DNA of 64,000 nt from Paragyromitra xinjiangensis. Its lineage: Eukaryota > Ascomycota > Pezizomycetes > Pezizales > Discinaceae. The notes beneath the pieces were generated by a model. That model saw only the letters and a list, made by a program, of their open reading frames with translations, was not told the origin of the DNA and searched no databases. A program made the translations under genes and the position numbers. Where the stretch lies: positions 2,914,001-2,978,000 of the forward strand of contig JBCAMK010000003.1 in assembly GCA_038503065.1 (NCBI GenBank), written 5' to 3'. Positions 12,447-24,882 of the stretch are shown here, in pieces (within the stretch, counting starts at the first letter, position 1; each line of letters opens with the position of its first letter).

Positions 12447-12795
12447 ATGAAGAAGGGATTCACGTGAGCGGGTAGCTGAGCACAACTAAACGAGAATCTA
12501 ACAATACGCCAATAACCAGAGAATCAGGCCGGCGGGTAAGGCCCTCCCACTTCTGCTCTCCACTCTTCAATCCTCCCATGCGCAAGAACTTCGAAGTCTC
12601 TACCCCCTCCCAACCGGTAAACGAGGGCTATTCACAGGCCTCCCTCCTCCGCCGTTCCACCGTTTAGCCGACATCATCTCTCGTTTTGCTGTATCAAATG
12701 AAGATCTTCCTACCTCTGCTCTTTTAGAAATAGAGAGTCTAAGGAAGCGAGTTGAGGCTCTAGAGCGAGAGATTTCTTGGACAGATGTTTCCTAA
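12447..12795 (+). CDS. Small two-exon gene, 96 aa, function unknown
   Basis: Exon 1 is 12447-12463 (starting MKKGF) and exon 2 is 12522-12795, joined over a 58-nt intron with GTGAGC donor, a TCTAAC branch near 12498 and an AG acceptor at 12521. The reading frame of exon 2 is open only with this acceptor; the neighbouring AG at 12519 gives a frame that stops early. The product has a basic N-terminal half (TIRPAGKALPLLL, then LPTGKRGLFTGLPPPPFHRL) and a C-terminal predicted coiled coil (ALLEIESLRKRVEALEREI). It is divergent from the mitochondrial complex I gene and shares its intergenic region, so a mitochondrial role is possible but only inferred. No family recognised. Confidence 0.55.
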
Positions 12796-13343
12796 GAAAC
12801 GGAGGCAGACGGATTTTCTACTGGAGGGCATAGACGGAAGGAAGAGATGGGAGAGTGAAATTCTGGAAGGTATAGGAAGACCGGGAAAGTATGAGGCATA
12901 TCGATAACGGGTTGGAGATTATCATCGTAACAGCCTTGAATGCTTCTGAAGAGATACAAGAGATTAGGGAAAAGAAATCGGTTGCATGGAACAAATTATT
13001 CCAAAGGTTGGATAAATGTCAGAAGAACTCCAAGTTTCTATGCTTTTACATATATTTGAAAGTAGCTTGGAATTTTATCACCGTGTTTTTAGCTAACCTC
13101 ACCGCCTCATTGGCTTCTGTTGCAGCGAATAAACAGTAATGTCTTCGGATGGGAAGCAGTTTTGTTTCGAAGTGCTAACGTTGATATAATTAGCTACGCT
13201 CAACACAGCCCACTACTTAAGTCTCCTAGGTTGGCTTTTAGTATTCTCTTATACAAAGATGTCTTTACGCAATGTGGTCGTTCCCCCGAAATAGTGACTC
13301 CCCGCCGGCTCCCCTACGCAAACATAAGACCAAAAAGCGAAAT
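12796..13343. other. Intergenic, nothing recognised
   Basis: Convergent interval between the 96-aa gene and the F-box/ankyrin gene. Short open frames are present but no motif or splice chain supports a gene. Confidence 0.4.
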
Positions 13344-14159
13344 TTAGCTTCGGAAGCGATATCTACAAGAAAGCTCTTCGTGTGAAAGATAGAAATCCAC
13401 ATACAGCCTAGCCATCCTAACCTCTAATTCGGTTAATTGGTACATATGGTGAGACAGAGAAGCGCCCAAGCCTAGAGCCCCAGAGTCCACCAAAAGACTG
13501 ATTATCCCATTATGACCAGCCACCACTGCACTCTGAACTGCAGTCATTCCAAGCTTATCCTGAGCTTCAATATCTACGCCCTTTTCCAACAATAATTTAG
13601 CCACCGCTATATGTCCCAGCAACGCCGCATAGTGAAACGCCGTCTTCTTGTGGACAGTACAGCTCCTCGCCCCAATCTCGGCCCCATTCTCAAGCAATAG
13701 TCTTGCTGTAATATGATCTCCCGAAAGTGTCGCAAGGTGCAGCGGCGTCCATCCGAATTTGTTCCTGGTCTCGGTATCTGCCCCGTTTTCGAGAAGTATC
13801 TTGACTGCTTTCGCTTGCCCACGTAGGGCAGCGGAGTGGAGGGGGGCTAACCCCCGGAGGTCGGGGCGGTCAATAGTGGCTCGTGCCCCACGCTCCAGAA
13901 GGAGGGCTACTAGAGTATTATGACCGTTTGATGACGCCCAGTGAAGCACTGAACGTCCGCCACTGTCCACAAAGTTGACGGCTAGTCTGAAGAGAACCGG
14001 CTTGAGGAGTTGTGCAAAGAAGTGGCTTGTGCAGAGGAGGGAGTTGACATCTTTGAGCCCTGGTCCGAAATAACTCGCAATTTCAAGGAGGAGTTCGTTT
14101 GGGAGGTTGAGCAAGTTTGTTCTAGCTACATGAACTATTTTGCAGGTTGGGGTTTGCAT
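13344..14159 (-). CDS. F-box and ankyrin-repeat protein
   Basis: Single exon, 271 aa, ATG at 14159. Residues about 15-55 form an F-box (NLLNLPNELLLEIASYF, then DVNSLLCTSHFF), the segment that binds Skp1 in SCF ubiquitin ligases. At least five ankyrin repeats follow, recognisable by GRSVLHWASSNGH, GLAPLHSAALRGQ, GWTPLHLATLSGD, KTAFHYAALLGH and GMTAVQSAVVAGH, each followed by a VKLLLENGAD-like helix. The protein is probably an SCF substrate adaptor, with the repeats contacting the target. F-box/ankyrin genes are numerous and fast-evolving in filamentous ascomycetes, so orthology cannot be assigned. The array ends in a short C-terminal tail (RLYVDFYLSHEELSCRYRF). Confidence 0.85.
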   Translation of the reverse strand: MQTPTCKIVHVARTNLLNLPNELLLEIASYFGPGLKDVNSLLCTSHFFAQLLKPVLFRLAVNFVDSGGRSVLHWASSNGHNTLVALLLERGARATIDRPDLRGLAPLHSAALRGQAKAVKILLENGADTETRNKFGWTPLHLATLSGDHITARLLLENGAEIGARSCTVHKKTAFHYAALLGHIAVAKLLLEKGVDIEAQDKLGMTAVQSAVVAGHNGIISLLVDSGALGLGASLSHHMYQLTELEVRMARLYVDFYLSHEELSCRYRFRS

Positions 14160-15858
14160 TGTTTGAGGGTGTACCGTGCTAGAGACGGGAGGGTTTATGG
14201 TGGAGTCTTACGGGAGATCGTGTGAACCTCCACAAGGTTTTTCTTTTTTGATTAGGTCACTGCCAAAGATTAGTTAGTGCTAGCAAATTCTGTTGTATGT
14301 ACTCTTCAAACCGTATAGGTATTCCCGATAATAACGAAATGACCTGGGCTGGGCTGGAGTGAAATACTTGTACTCAACAACTGTTTTGGCGCTTCTTTTA
14401 GCTTTTCTGGAGGCAGGTTTAGAACTAAATGGTTCAAGCTATTTCGCTACGAGGATTAGCTTGGATCTCAGTTCCCCTAGATGCGTTTTAGGCATTGCGG
14501 GCAGCCTTTAGGCTATCCTCCAGGTGTATCCATATAGTGCTCACGACCTCTGCCTTCATCATGGAAAGCCCAGGAACCTAAGAATTCCCATTCAGTATAA
14601 AATGCCCAGCGATAACACTAATATCGTAAATTCAATTTCGTAAGGTTCAATCCCCACCGCCAGCTTGTACCAGTCATTCTTTATCACTCGCTAAATCGAT
14701 CCGAGTCGGCCAACCGATCCGGTTAATCGTGGCTTCAATTCGGAGGTCTTAAAGTGCGAGCCGACGAAAGTTAAGCCTTCAAACTGAATCTTCCTGAATC
14801 GCGGTGTGCACTGCCAGTGAGTGGGTAATGATCTTCCCGTAAGTATTCGTAGAACGGCTTCTCAAATCAACGGCGACTTCGGCTCCGACTTTGAGACCTG
14901 GTGATATTCGTAGTTCTAGCTGCTATTGATAGAATTCACCCCTTTAGTGTTTTAGAGGGAATAGGGGGTCATCTGGCTTCGTCTAGAACACATGGTTTGA
15001 GTACAGTAACATCTGATTGGATTCGCCAAAACGGTTGCCATCAGATCTGTAAAGATCCCCAACGATAGGTTTGGGATTGATAGTAGAAAATGACTGAGGA
15101 AGAGTAAACATTGTCAAGCGGGAGACTCGCCGAAACCAAGACGAAAACGAGTAAATTTGGGAGAAACCCAACGAAGTGATGAAGCGAAGGTTGGAACCCA
15201 GAGAACAAGGAAAGGTTTGTTTGTTGTTTTTCGTGCGATTTGTTTGTTTTTATTTTTATTTTGTCTTTGGTTTCCCCAGTAATTTTTCATCGGGCGAATT
15301 GAATATTTGCTTCCAGTAGCTTCCTCCAAGTGCAAAAATCACAAGCTTCAAATGTTTATCATAGGGCGATACCAGCCACCAGATGCTTGGTAGAGATTTT
15401 CTGTACGCCAGGGCTGAAGTCCCAAGCTTTCCGATAATCCCGCCACCAGCATTAAAAAGACAGGGTTTATGTGGGGTGTCAGTCTGCGAGAAAAAAGAAA
15501 ATAGGAGGGTGGGGTTGGGACGCTGTGCATCAAAACCCCCGCTTTTGGCGGGACGAACGACGAGTAGATGCCCGTCATCGGCAGCTTGGAAAATAGTTAA
15601 ATTGTGCTCGGGAAGCTGTTGTGGAGGGTCTAGACATGTGATGTTTCACTTTGTCTTGGTTTTCTTTCTAATTTTTTTCGGTCTGTTTTGCCTTGTTGTT
15701 TGTTTGTTTGGAGTTATTGAAGCTGTTGAATCTCGGTTAGGTCATGTTACCCAGCCTCGTATTTTCTGGAGATTTGATTTTGGGTTGGGAGTGGTTTATG
15801 ATGCTGCGGTTTCCGGGTTGTGTGTGCTTGGCGAAGTAAGTATCTTGGAACTGCTAAG

Positions 15859-15874
15859 CGAGTGATAGGCCATG
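15859..15874 (-). repeat. Dispersed motif CATG-N5-TCACTCG, copy 4
   Basis: Minus-strand copy CATGGCCTATCACTCG, in the gene-free stretch upstream of chitin synthase. Confidence 0.55.
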
Positions 15875-16171
15875 AGGCCGTCATAGGTCGCCCGTCGATG
15901 CCTTCCTTCTAGTTAGATGCTGATCATCTAAGATACTGTGATAAAGCAGCGTATTTGGAGCCTTGGGATGTAATAGCACCGGATAGAGTGAGATATTGCA
16001 CCAAGGCAAGTGCAATATTCGGCTGTGCCTCTCGTTTGCGCGGTCATGAGATACTGCCCCAGCATTCTCAAGTAGAGACTGACCACCTAAGAAGCATTCT
16101 TGCGAGCTTTGCTAAAACATTGGTGAGAAGGTTTACTCCCAGTTAGGTAACCTAAGCGTCACTATGTAGGA

Positions 16172-16187
16172 CATGGTATGTCACTCG
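16172..16187 (+). repeat. Dispersed motif CATG-N5-TCACTCG, copy 5
   Basis: CATGGTATGTCACTCG, about 300 bp from copy 4 and on the opposite strand. Confidence 0.55.
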
Positions 16188-19046
16188 TGTTTTACTGGCA
16201 TATCTGAGTACTGGCGCCGTGAACACATGCTTGAGGAAAAATGACTCGATTACATATTTTCAATTTTTGGTGCAATTATTAACATCTCATACATAGACCT
16301 AGACACGAGAGACTTAGCGGACTTTAGATAAAAATTTGAGTTCGAGGTGTTACTTGTACTCATATCGCGAGAATGTAGTCATACTAAGCATTTATTAGGT
16401 GGATTTTCAGTCGCCTACCTGATACTACCTTCCTGAGGAGAGTTTGTGCATTTGTATCTCTATTAGTACCACCATTGTAACTACCGAGTTTACCAACATA
16501 GGTGTAACCTCCAGCTTGCTCGCGTTCAGCCCGACAAAAGTTACTCCTCTGGGAAGGTTGGATGAATGCTGATCGCAAGGCTAATAGTCTAATACGGCTA
16601 CATCTCACTCATATAACCTTTTATATATCATACCGTAATAAACGCAAAAACACCTTTTCACCCGAAAACCACCCTCAGTCTCACGGCAATCAGCCTAGGG
16701 CATCTATGTAAAATTTTCTCCCTGTTCAGCTCGCCATTTCTAGCTCATCAAGGCAGCTGAGAGTCTCGTTCTGCTGCGCCGAATCCATGATTACAAATAT
16801 AAAATATTGGCGATGGTTCACCAGCACTTGCAGGACATACTCGCCCTGCCACGCTGTCGGAGCTCATAGTATTGGCGATCGGTATTTTTCTGATTTTCGT
16901 TATCAATAAGTGTTGGTCATTTCTGTAGTATTTTAGCAGTTGGGGTTACATGTAGTTTGCTGTGGCAGCTATTGTGATAGGTCCAAAAATGTATAATTGG
17001 TAGGCCGGATGAATGGCTGCAGGTGAAGCGAACAATAGGGTTTATCACAGCGGCGGGGCATTTTGTGTGAATACATGACATTATAATGTGGGATGGAGGT
17101 CAGCGCCAATGTATCAGATGTAACGTGAAAGTAAGATCACTCAAGTGCTGAGGAGGGGACGGATACCAAAATCCCGATATGCAGTTTGTCGGATCTTTGT
17201 CAAACAAGTAAATTTCTCGAGATAAGCTTGTTAAACGTTACGTCCCTGCTTGAGATCGCTTGGAGTATTTACTGTGCTTATTATTGTTTATTTTTATCTT
17301 CTTTGAAATTGGAGGTTCCATGGTCATGGTCATGGTCAGTATCGAACTCCAATTTCCAGCTCTGCCTTGATGCCAAGAATCGGCTACACGGTCGATTTTC
17401 GGGAGCGAAGCAGGGAGCCGTCTGTGTCCCTCTAAGCCTGCAGTAACCAACCGATTGCCGCGCACCGATTCTAATGTATGCAGGCGGCCAGGTATCAAAG
17501 CGGAAGATAGAAAGGAAAAATAAAAAAACAAAATCAACTTTCGACTTGCGTTGCATACATAAGAAAAGTCGAGATCTGACATCTGATGGGAATTCGCCCA
17601 GAAAAGCCGTTTGTGGCATTTTGACGCTAACCGAATCAGCTTGTCTCACCGGAACCCGGAACATTTTGATTCGAGAAAAAAAAAAAACAAGATCGACACG
17701 CGATGACGGAAGGATATTGTGGCTGAAACACACGGGTTACTTGCGCAACTTGGTGGTGGGGGGAGCAAAACCTGCACTTTTTCTTCACCCGCAGTGCCGC
17801 GATGACCCGCGCGCCAGGGCAGCCGTCCGGAAGTTGGTGGGCTATTGGCACATAGCCGTTCTATGGCTTCGTTTATGTCCTTTTGAAGGTCCTGAGGGGT
17901 CGAAGGGAAGGGCGAAGATCGGGTGCCTTTGTTTTTCTGCTCCTTTGTCGGTTCCTGAATCTTGACACATGAAGTTGATTGTTCACGTTCCAAAGTCCTA
18001 TGCGCAAAGCAGGGCAACAGGATACCCGAACACCAGACCAAATTGAGAAGTGAGCGATTGACACGCGTCATCCTATCCGATAATAGGACGGTCCCCAGCT
18101 ACCCACTATCGAAGACAAGTAACGGTCACGCTACAAGGATGTCCCGTCGGGTAAAGCGAATCACGATCTAAATTAAATACTTTACATACATAGACCAGCA
18201 CGAGTTCCGACAGCATGGACGGGGCCAGTTCCAGCAAAAATAGAAGAGTCTACAGGGGTGGAAAAGTGGCGGTGGAGGAGGTGGTGGTTGTGATTGTAAA
18301 GTAGGTAGTGGGTTATGGTGGGGTTAGCTGATATGATGTTTGTTTACTTTACCAAAATCGATGGACAGTTCAACTTGCCGTCCCAAGCAACTGATCGTTA
18401 CCTAGGCAAGTAACCATCACCACAGCCGGCCCCGTGGCCAACCAACCAGCAGCACAACGCTATGGATAGAAACCGAGAGCAAATCATCAACGGTTAAGGC
18501 GGCGGGCAGACTGAGCTAAATTTATCCAGCGAGGCATTGTGAGGGCGAACACACAAGACGTGCATCAAGGGTGGACGGGGGGGTGCATTCAAGGAAAACA
18601 GCATGCTGCTTAGTCGGGGAGAAGCCACAGCCAGAGGAAATATAGGAACGGTCCAGTCAAGAGGACGTTGTTGATTGAAGATTCCTTCTTCTCTTCTTCT
18701 TCTCCCTCTTCTTTCTCCTTGACCACACGCTTCCTTCTTCCCTTCTATCCCCAGCCGTCGTTGTCCATTGCCGTCCACTAGTGCTGTCACTTCCGGTGAT
18801 CACTCTTCACTACATCCACTCACTCCCCACATCACTATTCTGGCCCCTCTAGCTAGTTGTTTTCTGCTTTAGTCTACATAGCTAGGACGGAATATAATTT
18901 TATCTCCTCTTCTTTCCTTCTCCCTCCATCTCTTTTCCCTTGCTTTTCCCACACGGCCAGGGTACATCACGGCTTTAGACCTTACACTGACATAACCGTT
19001 TGAACTTAATTGCAAACGGCTGCACTTGGTCCTGTTAAGCTCTAAA

Positions 19047-22000
19047 ATGGCGTATCAGGGTATTCAAGGCGACCAGCCTGCTGGCTATCACGAGGCCCAT
19101 ACTCTCCAAGACTATCCGCCTCAACCCCAAGACAGCAATGACGATCTCCACGAGAGAGTTCCTCTAAATACTGTATACTCGGATCAAACGTTGCATCACC
19201 CGTTTCAGGGCCCCTTTGACGAGTCATCTTCTCGATCATCTACCCCAGAAAACATGCAGCAACGATCAAGTCCACATGCACAATTTGCCCAGGGGCCATA
19301 TCTTGCACATTCTACGGGATCATCTACGCCGACTCTGACAGGCCAAACCAGTGGAAGGGAGAGTATAATGTCTTTGGATGGGGATTGGCGACGGAGACAA
19401 GCGGCGACTGGGCTACGACGATATGCAACAAGGAGAGTTAAGTTGCAGCAAGGCCAGGTTTTATCTATTGAGTATCCTGTGCCATCTGCTGTTTCGAACG
19501 CTATCCAGGCAAAATACAAAGATGGCGGCGGGGATTCAGCAACTACTGAGTTTACACACATGAGATGTATGAGCCGTTCACTTTGCCCTGGAAAAGAGCT
19601 ACGTTGTAGAAATATAATTCTAATGCATTGGTTCCCACAGATACTGCTGCCACATGTGATCCCGACGATTTTACTCTGAAGAACGGATATGACCTACGAC
19701 CAAGGATGTATAATCGACACACTGAACTCCTGATCGCTATCACCTATTACAATGAAGACAAGGTACTGACGGCACGAACGCTGCACGGTGTCATGCAAAA
19801 CGTCCGCGACATTGTCAACCTGAAGAAGTCAGAGTTTTGGTGGAAAGGGGGTGCTGCTTGGCAGAAAATCGTGGTGTGTATGGTTTTCGATGGAATCGAT
19901 CCTTGCGATAAAAATACCCTAGATGTTTTGGCAACAGTTGGTATCTTCCAGGACGGTGTCATGAAGAAGGATGTTGATGGCAAGGAAACTACTGCCCATA
20001 TTGTAAGTTGGACTTCCCGAACGGGGTTGAACATAGTCAGACGGTCGGGATCGCCGGATATGCAAGCCCCTCCCGCCTATTTCCCGAGTGAGACAGGTTG
20101 GTTGTCTCCTGTGTCACGGGGATGCGGCTGAAGGGGTGCTATTTTAAACTTTCGCGGTCAGGCCCTTGGCATCCTGGATCGTTGGCCATGTTCACCTTGG
20201 GAAATATCTTCCACGTCTTACAGATTCCAAAAATGGACTTGTGCTAACAAAGGCATCTATAGTTTGAATACACAACCCAAATTTCCGTTACCTCGCATCA
20301 AAGCCTCGTTCGCCCGGCGGATGATAATGATGAGAAATGTTTTCCACCAGTCCAGTTGATGTTCTGCCTTAAACAACGTAATTCAAAGAAGATCAACTCT
20401 CATCGATGGCTGTTTAACGCTTTTGGACGAATCTTGAACCCAGAAGTCTGCGTGCTGCTTGATGCGGGAACAAAACCCGGCTCAAAGAGTATTCTCGCTC
20501 TTTGGGAGGCGTTTTACAATGACAAGAACTTGGGTGGCGCTTGTGGGGAAATTCACACCATGTTGGGTAAAGGGGGGAAAAACCTGGTCAATCCGCTTGT
20601 GGCAGCCCAGAACTTTGAGTATAAGATCTCGAATATTCTGGATAAGCCGCTGGAGTCTTCTTTTGGTTACGTCAGCGTGTTGGTGAGTTTTCCTTTTCGG
20701 GATTCGTGTTGGGGGGGTCAAGGCGTTTGTCGAGTGCCCTTGGCAGGTTCTGCAGAACTCATGGAAGATCACTCGACGTTTGCCGCTGGCGCTAGCAGGC
20801 TTGGAATAGAAAAAATATGCTAACATGTTGTTACGTTTAGCCTGGCGCTTTCTCGGCGTACCGCTTCAGAGCTATTATGGGACGTCCACTGGAACAATAC
20901 TTTCACGGAGATCACACTCTTTCTGCTCGCTTTGGTAAAAAGGGGATTGACGGAATGAATATTTTCAAGAAGAACATGTTCTTGGCCGAAGACCGTATTC
21001 TGTGTTTCGAACTTGTTGCGAAAGCTGGTTCAAAATGGCATTTGACGTACGTCAGGGCGTCTAAGGCTGAGACAGATGTTCCAGAAGGTGCAGCAGAATT
21101 TATCTCCCAGCGAAGGAGATGGCTCAACGGATCGTTCGCCGCTGGTATCTACTCGCTTATGCACTTTGGAAGGATGTATTCCAGCTCGCACAATATCATC
21201 CGGATGTTCTTTTTGCACCTGCAACTGATTTATAATATCTTTGCGACTTTTATGAGTTGGTTTAGTATTGGTATGTGCAAAATCTTCTGCATGCCCTGGG
21301 ATGCGCGCTGACTTTTGGAAAATTAGGGAGTTTTTGGCTTACTACTTCGGTCATCATGGATCTTGTGGGAAACCCAACTCCTGAAGAAATTAAGAGCGGT
21401 AAAACTGCCTGGCCATTTGGGGCAACAGCTACGCCGATCTTCAACAGCATGATGAAATACCTTTACTTAGCTTTTCTGATCCTACAGTTCATCCTTGCAC
21501 TTGGTAACAGACCTAAAGGGTATGCATCTATTCTTGGAGATTTGCCCTCATAAACGTAAACTATTGCTGACGGCGCATTCTCTGAATAGCTCCAAACAGA
21601 CATACATTGTCAGTTTTGTGGTTTTCTCACTGTTGCAATTATATATCCTTATCCTTTCTTTCTACCTTGTTGTCAGGGCATTCTCAGGGTCAGCAGGATG
21701 GGACGACTTAGCAGGAACGAAAAGTGTGGCAGAATTTATCGGCAGGTTCTTCACTTCTAATACCGGTCTTATTATCCTCGCCCTGGCATCCACGTACGGA
21801 ATCTACTTCGTCGCATCATTCCTGTACATGGACCCATGGCACATGTTCCACAGCTTTTTCCAATACGTCCTGATGGCCTCTTCGTATACCAACATTCTTA
21901 ACGTCTATGCGTTCTGTAACTGGCATGACGTCTCATGGGGTACCAAGGGCTCTGACAAAGCTGAAGCTCTCCCATCGGCGAAGACTAAGACGGAGGGTAA

Positions 22001-22424
22001 ATCAAAGGTTATCGACGAACCTGAGAAGCCGCAGGCAGACATCGATCAAGCTTTCGAGGAGACAGTCAAGCGCGCGCTCGCACCATTCAAGGCTGAAGAG
22101 GAAGTTGAAAAGAAGACACTTGATGACTCGTATAAGAGCTTCAGAACGAGACTCATCACCGCGTGGATCTTTAGTAATTGCGCAGTTGTTGTCGTCTTTA
22201 CGTCGGAGAACTTTGATTGGTTGGGTGTTAATTCGACTTTACGTACTGCTTGGTTTTTCAGATTCATTCTGTTGGCTACGGCAGCGTTGTCGTTTTTCAG
22301 GTTTATTGGTTGCGTTTGGGTAAGTTTTCTCCTGATGTCCTCTCTTGGCTAGGATCGTTTCTAACATCTTGGCCCATAGTTCCTTGGGAGATCGTCGATT
22401 CTTTGCTGCTTCACAAGGCGCTAG
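19047..22424 (+). CDS. Chitin synthase, class III
   Basis: Seven exons (19047-19566, 19641-20002, 20263-20682, 20841-21270, 21327-21519, 21590-22319, 22380-22424) give 899 aa. Introns of 74, 260, 158, 56, 70 and 60 nt have branch points such as GCTAAC. The enzyme polymerises GlcNAc from UDP-GlcNAc into cell-wall chitin at the plasma membrane. A disordered N-terminal 130 residues precede the catalytic core, which shows [34 protein letters not shown] (about 484) and the product-channel motif QRRRW (about 524-528). The stretch [20 protein letters not shown], the C-terminal transmembrane block and the [11 protein letters not shown] segment match class III (ChsB-type), not class I or II. The protein ends [15 protein letters not shown]. 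Intron 3 carries a copy of the dispersed CATG-N5-TCACTCG motif. Confidence 0.96.
20760..20775 (+). repeat. Dispersed motif CATG-N5-TCACTCG, copy 6, inside an intron
   Basis: CATGGAAGATCACTCG, within intron 3 of the chitin synthase gene, on the transcribed strand and about 45 bp before the GCTAAC branch point. Confidence 0.6.
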
Positions 22425-24882
22425 AGTATGCTCTCAAAGGCAGAAAAGTGTTTTTTCTTTTGTTTGGGAGTGATGTATTTGCAGTTTTCTTTAAATCTGG
22501 GGTTTCTATACTTATATCTTTTCATTTGTGTAATGTGGCATACGGCCTAAAGAAATGACGCTGTGGGAGACATCTGGGTAAGACTGGATCCGTCGGTTTA
22601 GATTTGGGCTACTTTTCGTTTTTGTTTTCTGGGGGTGTTTGACTTTCCTTCCCCGAAGATGTCATATTAGTAAAAAGAGGGGGCATCAAATGCATGGCTA
22701 AACACTTGGGGTGATTTGGCTTGGGTCTCTTGGGTATGTGCTGGCTGAAATGGGTTTCTCTTGTTTTGCACTGTATATAATAGTATCTGTGGATTAAAAA
22801 CGTCCAAGAAAGGGTTCTTGACTCCTATTTCGGCTCTCTTCTGGGGACGAAAGAGGTCTATTAGTATTGTGTTAATTAATTCTAGGCGCTGTCTTCCTTG
22901 TACAAAAGCTGGGGGATGTATGTATCCGTGCTTGACGATATTCTGATATTCTATTGTTTTATTGCAGCGCTGCACAAATTAAGCAAGGATCGGACATTGC
23001 TTAAAGTATGACGTCAAGCTAAACGGCTTCTCTTATCTGCTATGTGAGATTCTTCCCCTCCCCTTTTGTCCTCGCTGAAGTATACAGCGATGGTGTGGCT
23101 TCCACACCAGTTCCCCCTAAATCTTGCACAAATTCGGCTGGCCCGGTGAACGATACAGAAGGACAGCGTATTTTCATTTCTCCAAGCTCCCAGCCCAGAT
23201 GAGCCTCGAAAGGTTCACACCATCCGCCTTACCGTGAGTGTATGTCGACAACAGTGGGTCAAGAAAGCTTTTGGGTAGCTACCATATTGGTTGGTAATAC
23301 TATCAGCACCCCGAAATTCAATATGACGGCTGCACGTCGGGGAGCGTATCTCAGGCTTAACATAATTACCTATATAAATTATACTACAAGTCAAACACCC
23401 ATAGTATAGATAGAATAACCCAAATCACAGAAGTGAGGCCGTGGGTTCTCTATGGCTGTGTCCACCCCTGCTGGGTTCAGGTTAAACTTAAGAGGGATAA
23501 ATTAGCTATAGGGTAGAAGGTAATCTTTGATTTGCTCCTCACTACTTACTCAGCCCAATGGTTGGTTAGTGATTGCTGATGCGTATCTAATAGTGGGAAT
23601 CATTTCAACTAAAACTCATCCTCTTGAAAAATGGACTCATGTGTCTCGTTCAGTAAGAGCAGTACGTCCTCGATCGCGTTTCTCGTGGGATTGTCGTCTC
23701 CCAGGTATCTGAACCTTCGTCTCATTAAGTTCCTTGAAAACCCATCGACCTCGCTCGAGATGAAGCACGTGAAAGCGAATCGAGGGATTACAGGGTATGG
23801 GGATATTCCGAGGGGCTTAGGGTTTCCTGGGAACTTTCCTGCAGTTACTGCTAAAAAAGACTTTCTAGGGGAAGGATGATGCCTTTTGATGACATAAAGA
23901 AGACATCTTTTTAGAGTTTTCTGCAGGATAGAGAGGGTTAGCGTAGTTTTCAGTACGTTCGGATCTGTTTATATACTGAATTAGGCAACGGGTAATTGCC
24001 AGGGATGTGTTTTCTAGTCTCTTGGGGTTGCACTTAACGTTAATTCTATAGCTATGATGTAGGTCAATGGATATACTTGAGGAAAGGGGTTGGGCCCTCC
24101 TGCCCGAGGTCATTGAAATCGTACCGCTCTTAATTGTAAGACCCCCGGATACTGTGTGGGGAACGTGACTACTTTTTCTTCACTGCCGCTTATAATATGT
24201 CCTACCTATGATCAACGGTTATTTTTTCTTCGTTTAATCCATGTGTGACGGCTTGTTCATGAGTCGGAGATGTTTAACAGCGGACTAAAGTTGGGGGGTT
24301 GTATTATGAGAAAAAGTAGGAGCCAGGAACACCATCAGTTGACCATTTCGAGCGCTATTTGATCGCTCACTTCTGTGGCTTTGGCCCCGCCCTCTGTCAT
24401 CAACGGCGCTGATTTCTTAAGGCTATTTTATACTATATTTGGTTGAAGCTCATCGTGTTCTGGCTCTAGTTGGAATGAAATAGCTAGAGTGTGACCTGCG
24501 ATTATCGGTTTAACTATCCAGTCATTATGATCATACGTGAAGAAAAAAAACATATTATTAACGCTTTAGTGATGGCGTAGCTCGATGATAGGAGATCGTA
24601 ATGCTTGAGATTTGAATGGGGGGCCTTTAGTTTTTTCCTCACGGATCTCCACCGGGTGTTGGCCATTCCCTGTTTTTAGCCTTGAGATAACAGTGCCATT
24701 GTTCACTGCATATCACTCGGTTCCAATCCCCGCAGGGGGATCTTTTTTGTGGTGTACAGGGAACCTCACTAGGATAGCTGATTGAAGTAGGGAAGAATTC
24801 TCCGTTGTGGGAATTGATTGGGGCTTATATCTAGGCTCTAGCATAATCATTGATTAAAAATTAATCTTAGGCAAGGCTACCG
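22425..24882. other. Intergenic, chitin synthase 3' flank, no gene seen
   Basis: The first few hundred bases are T-rich and probably hold the chitin synthase 3' UTR. The remainder contains only short, motif-free frames. It separates the rightward chitin synthase from the leftward DNA glycosylase. Confidence 0.45.

Larger units (their letters stand above)
14160..19046. other. 4.9-kb gene-free stretch ending in the chitin synthase promoter
   Basis: No convincing gene between 14160 and about 18500. Two copies of the CATG-N5-TCACTCG motif lie at 15859-15874 (minus) and 16172-16187 (plus), and a hairpin ATATTGCAC/GTGCAATAT lies near 15992-16020. From about 18660 to 18990 the + strand becomes strongly pyrimidine-rich (CTT/TCC tracts), typical of fungal promoters and 5' leaders, and leads into the chitin synthase start. 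Confidence 0.5.

Noticed and set aside
14636..14670. GGTTCAATCCCC resembling a tRNA T-arm
   Set aside because: The flanking bases do not pair into a T-stem and no acceptor, D or anticodon arms can be formed.
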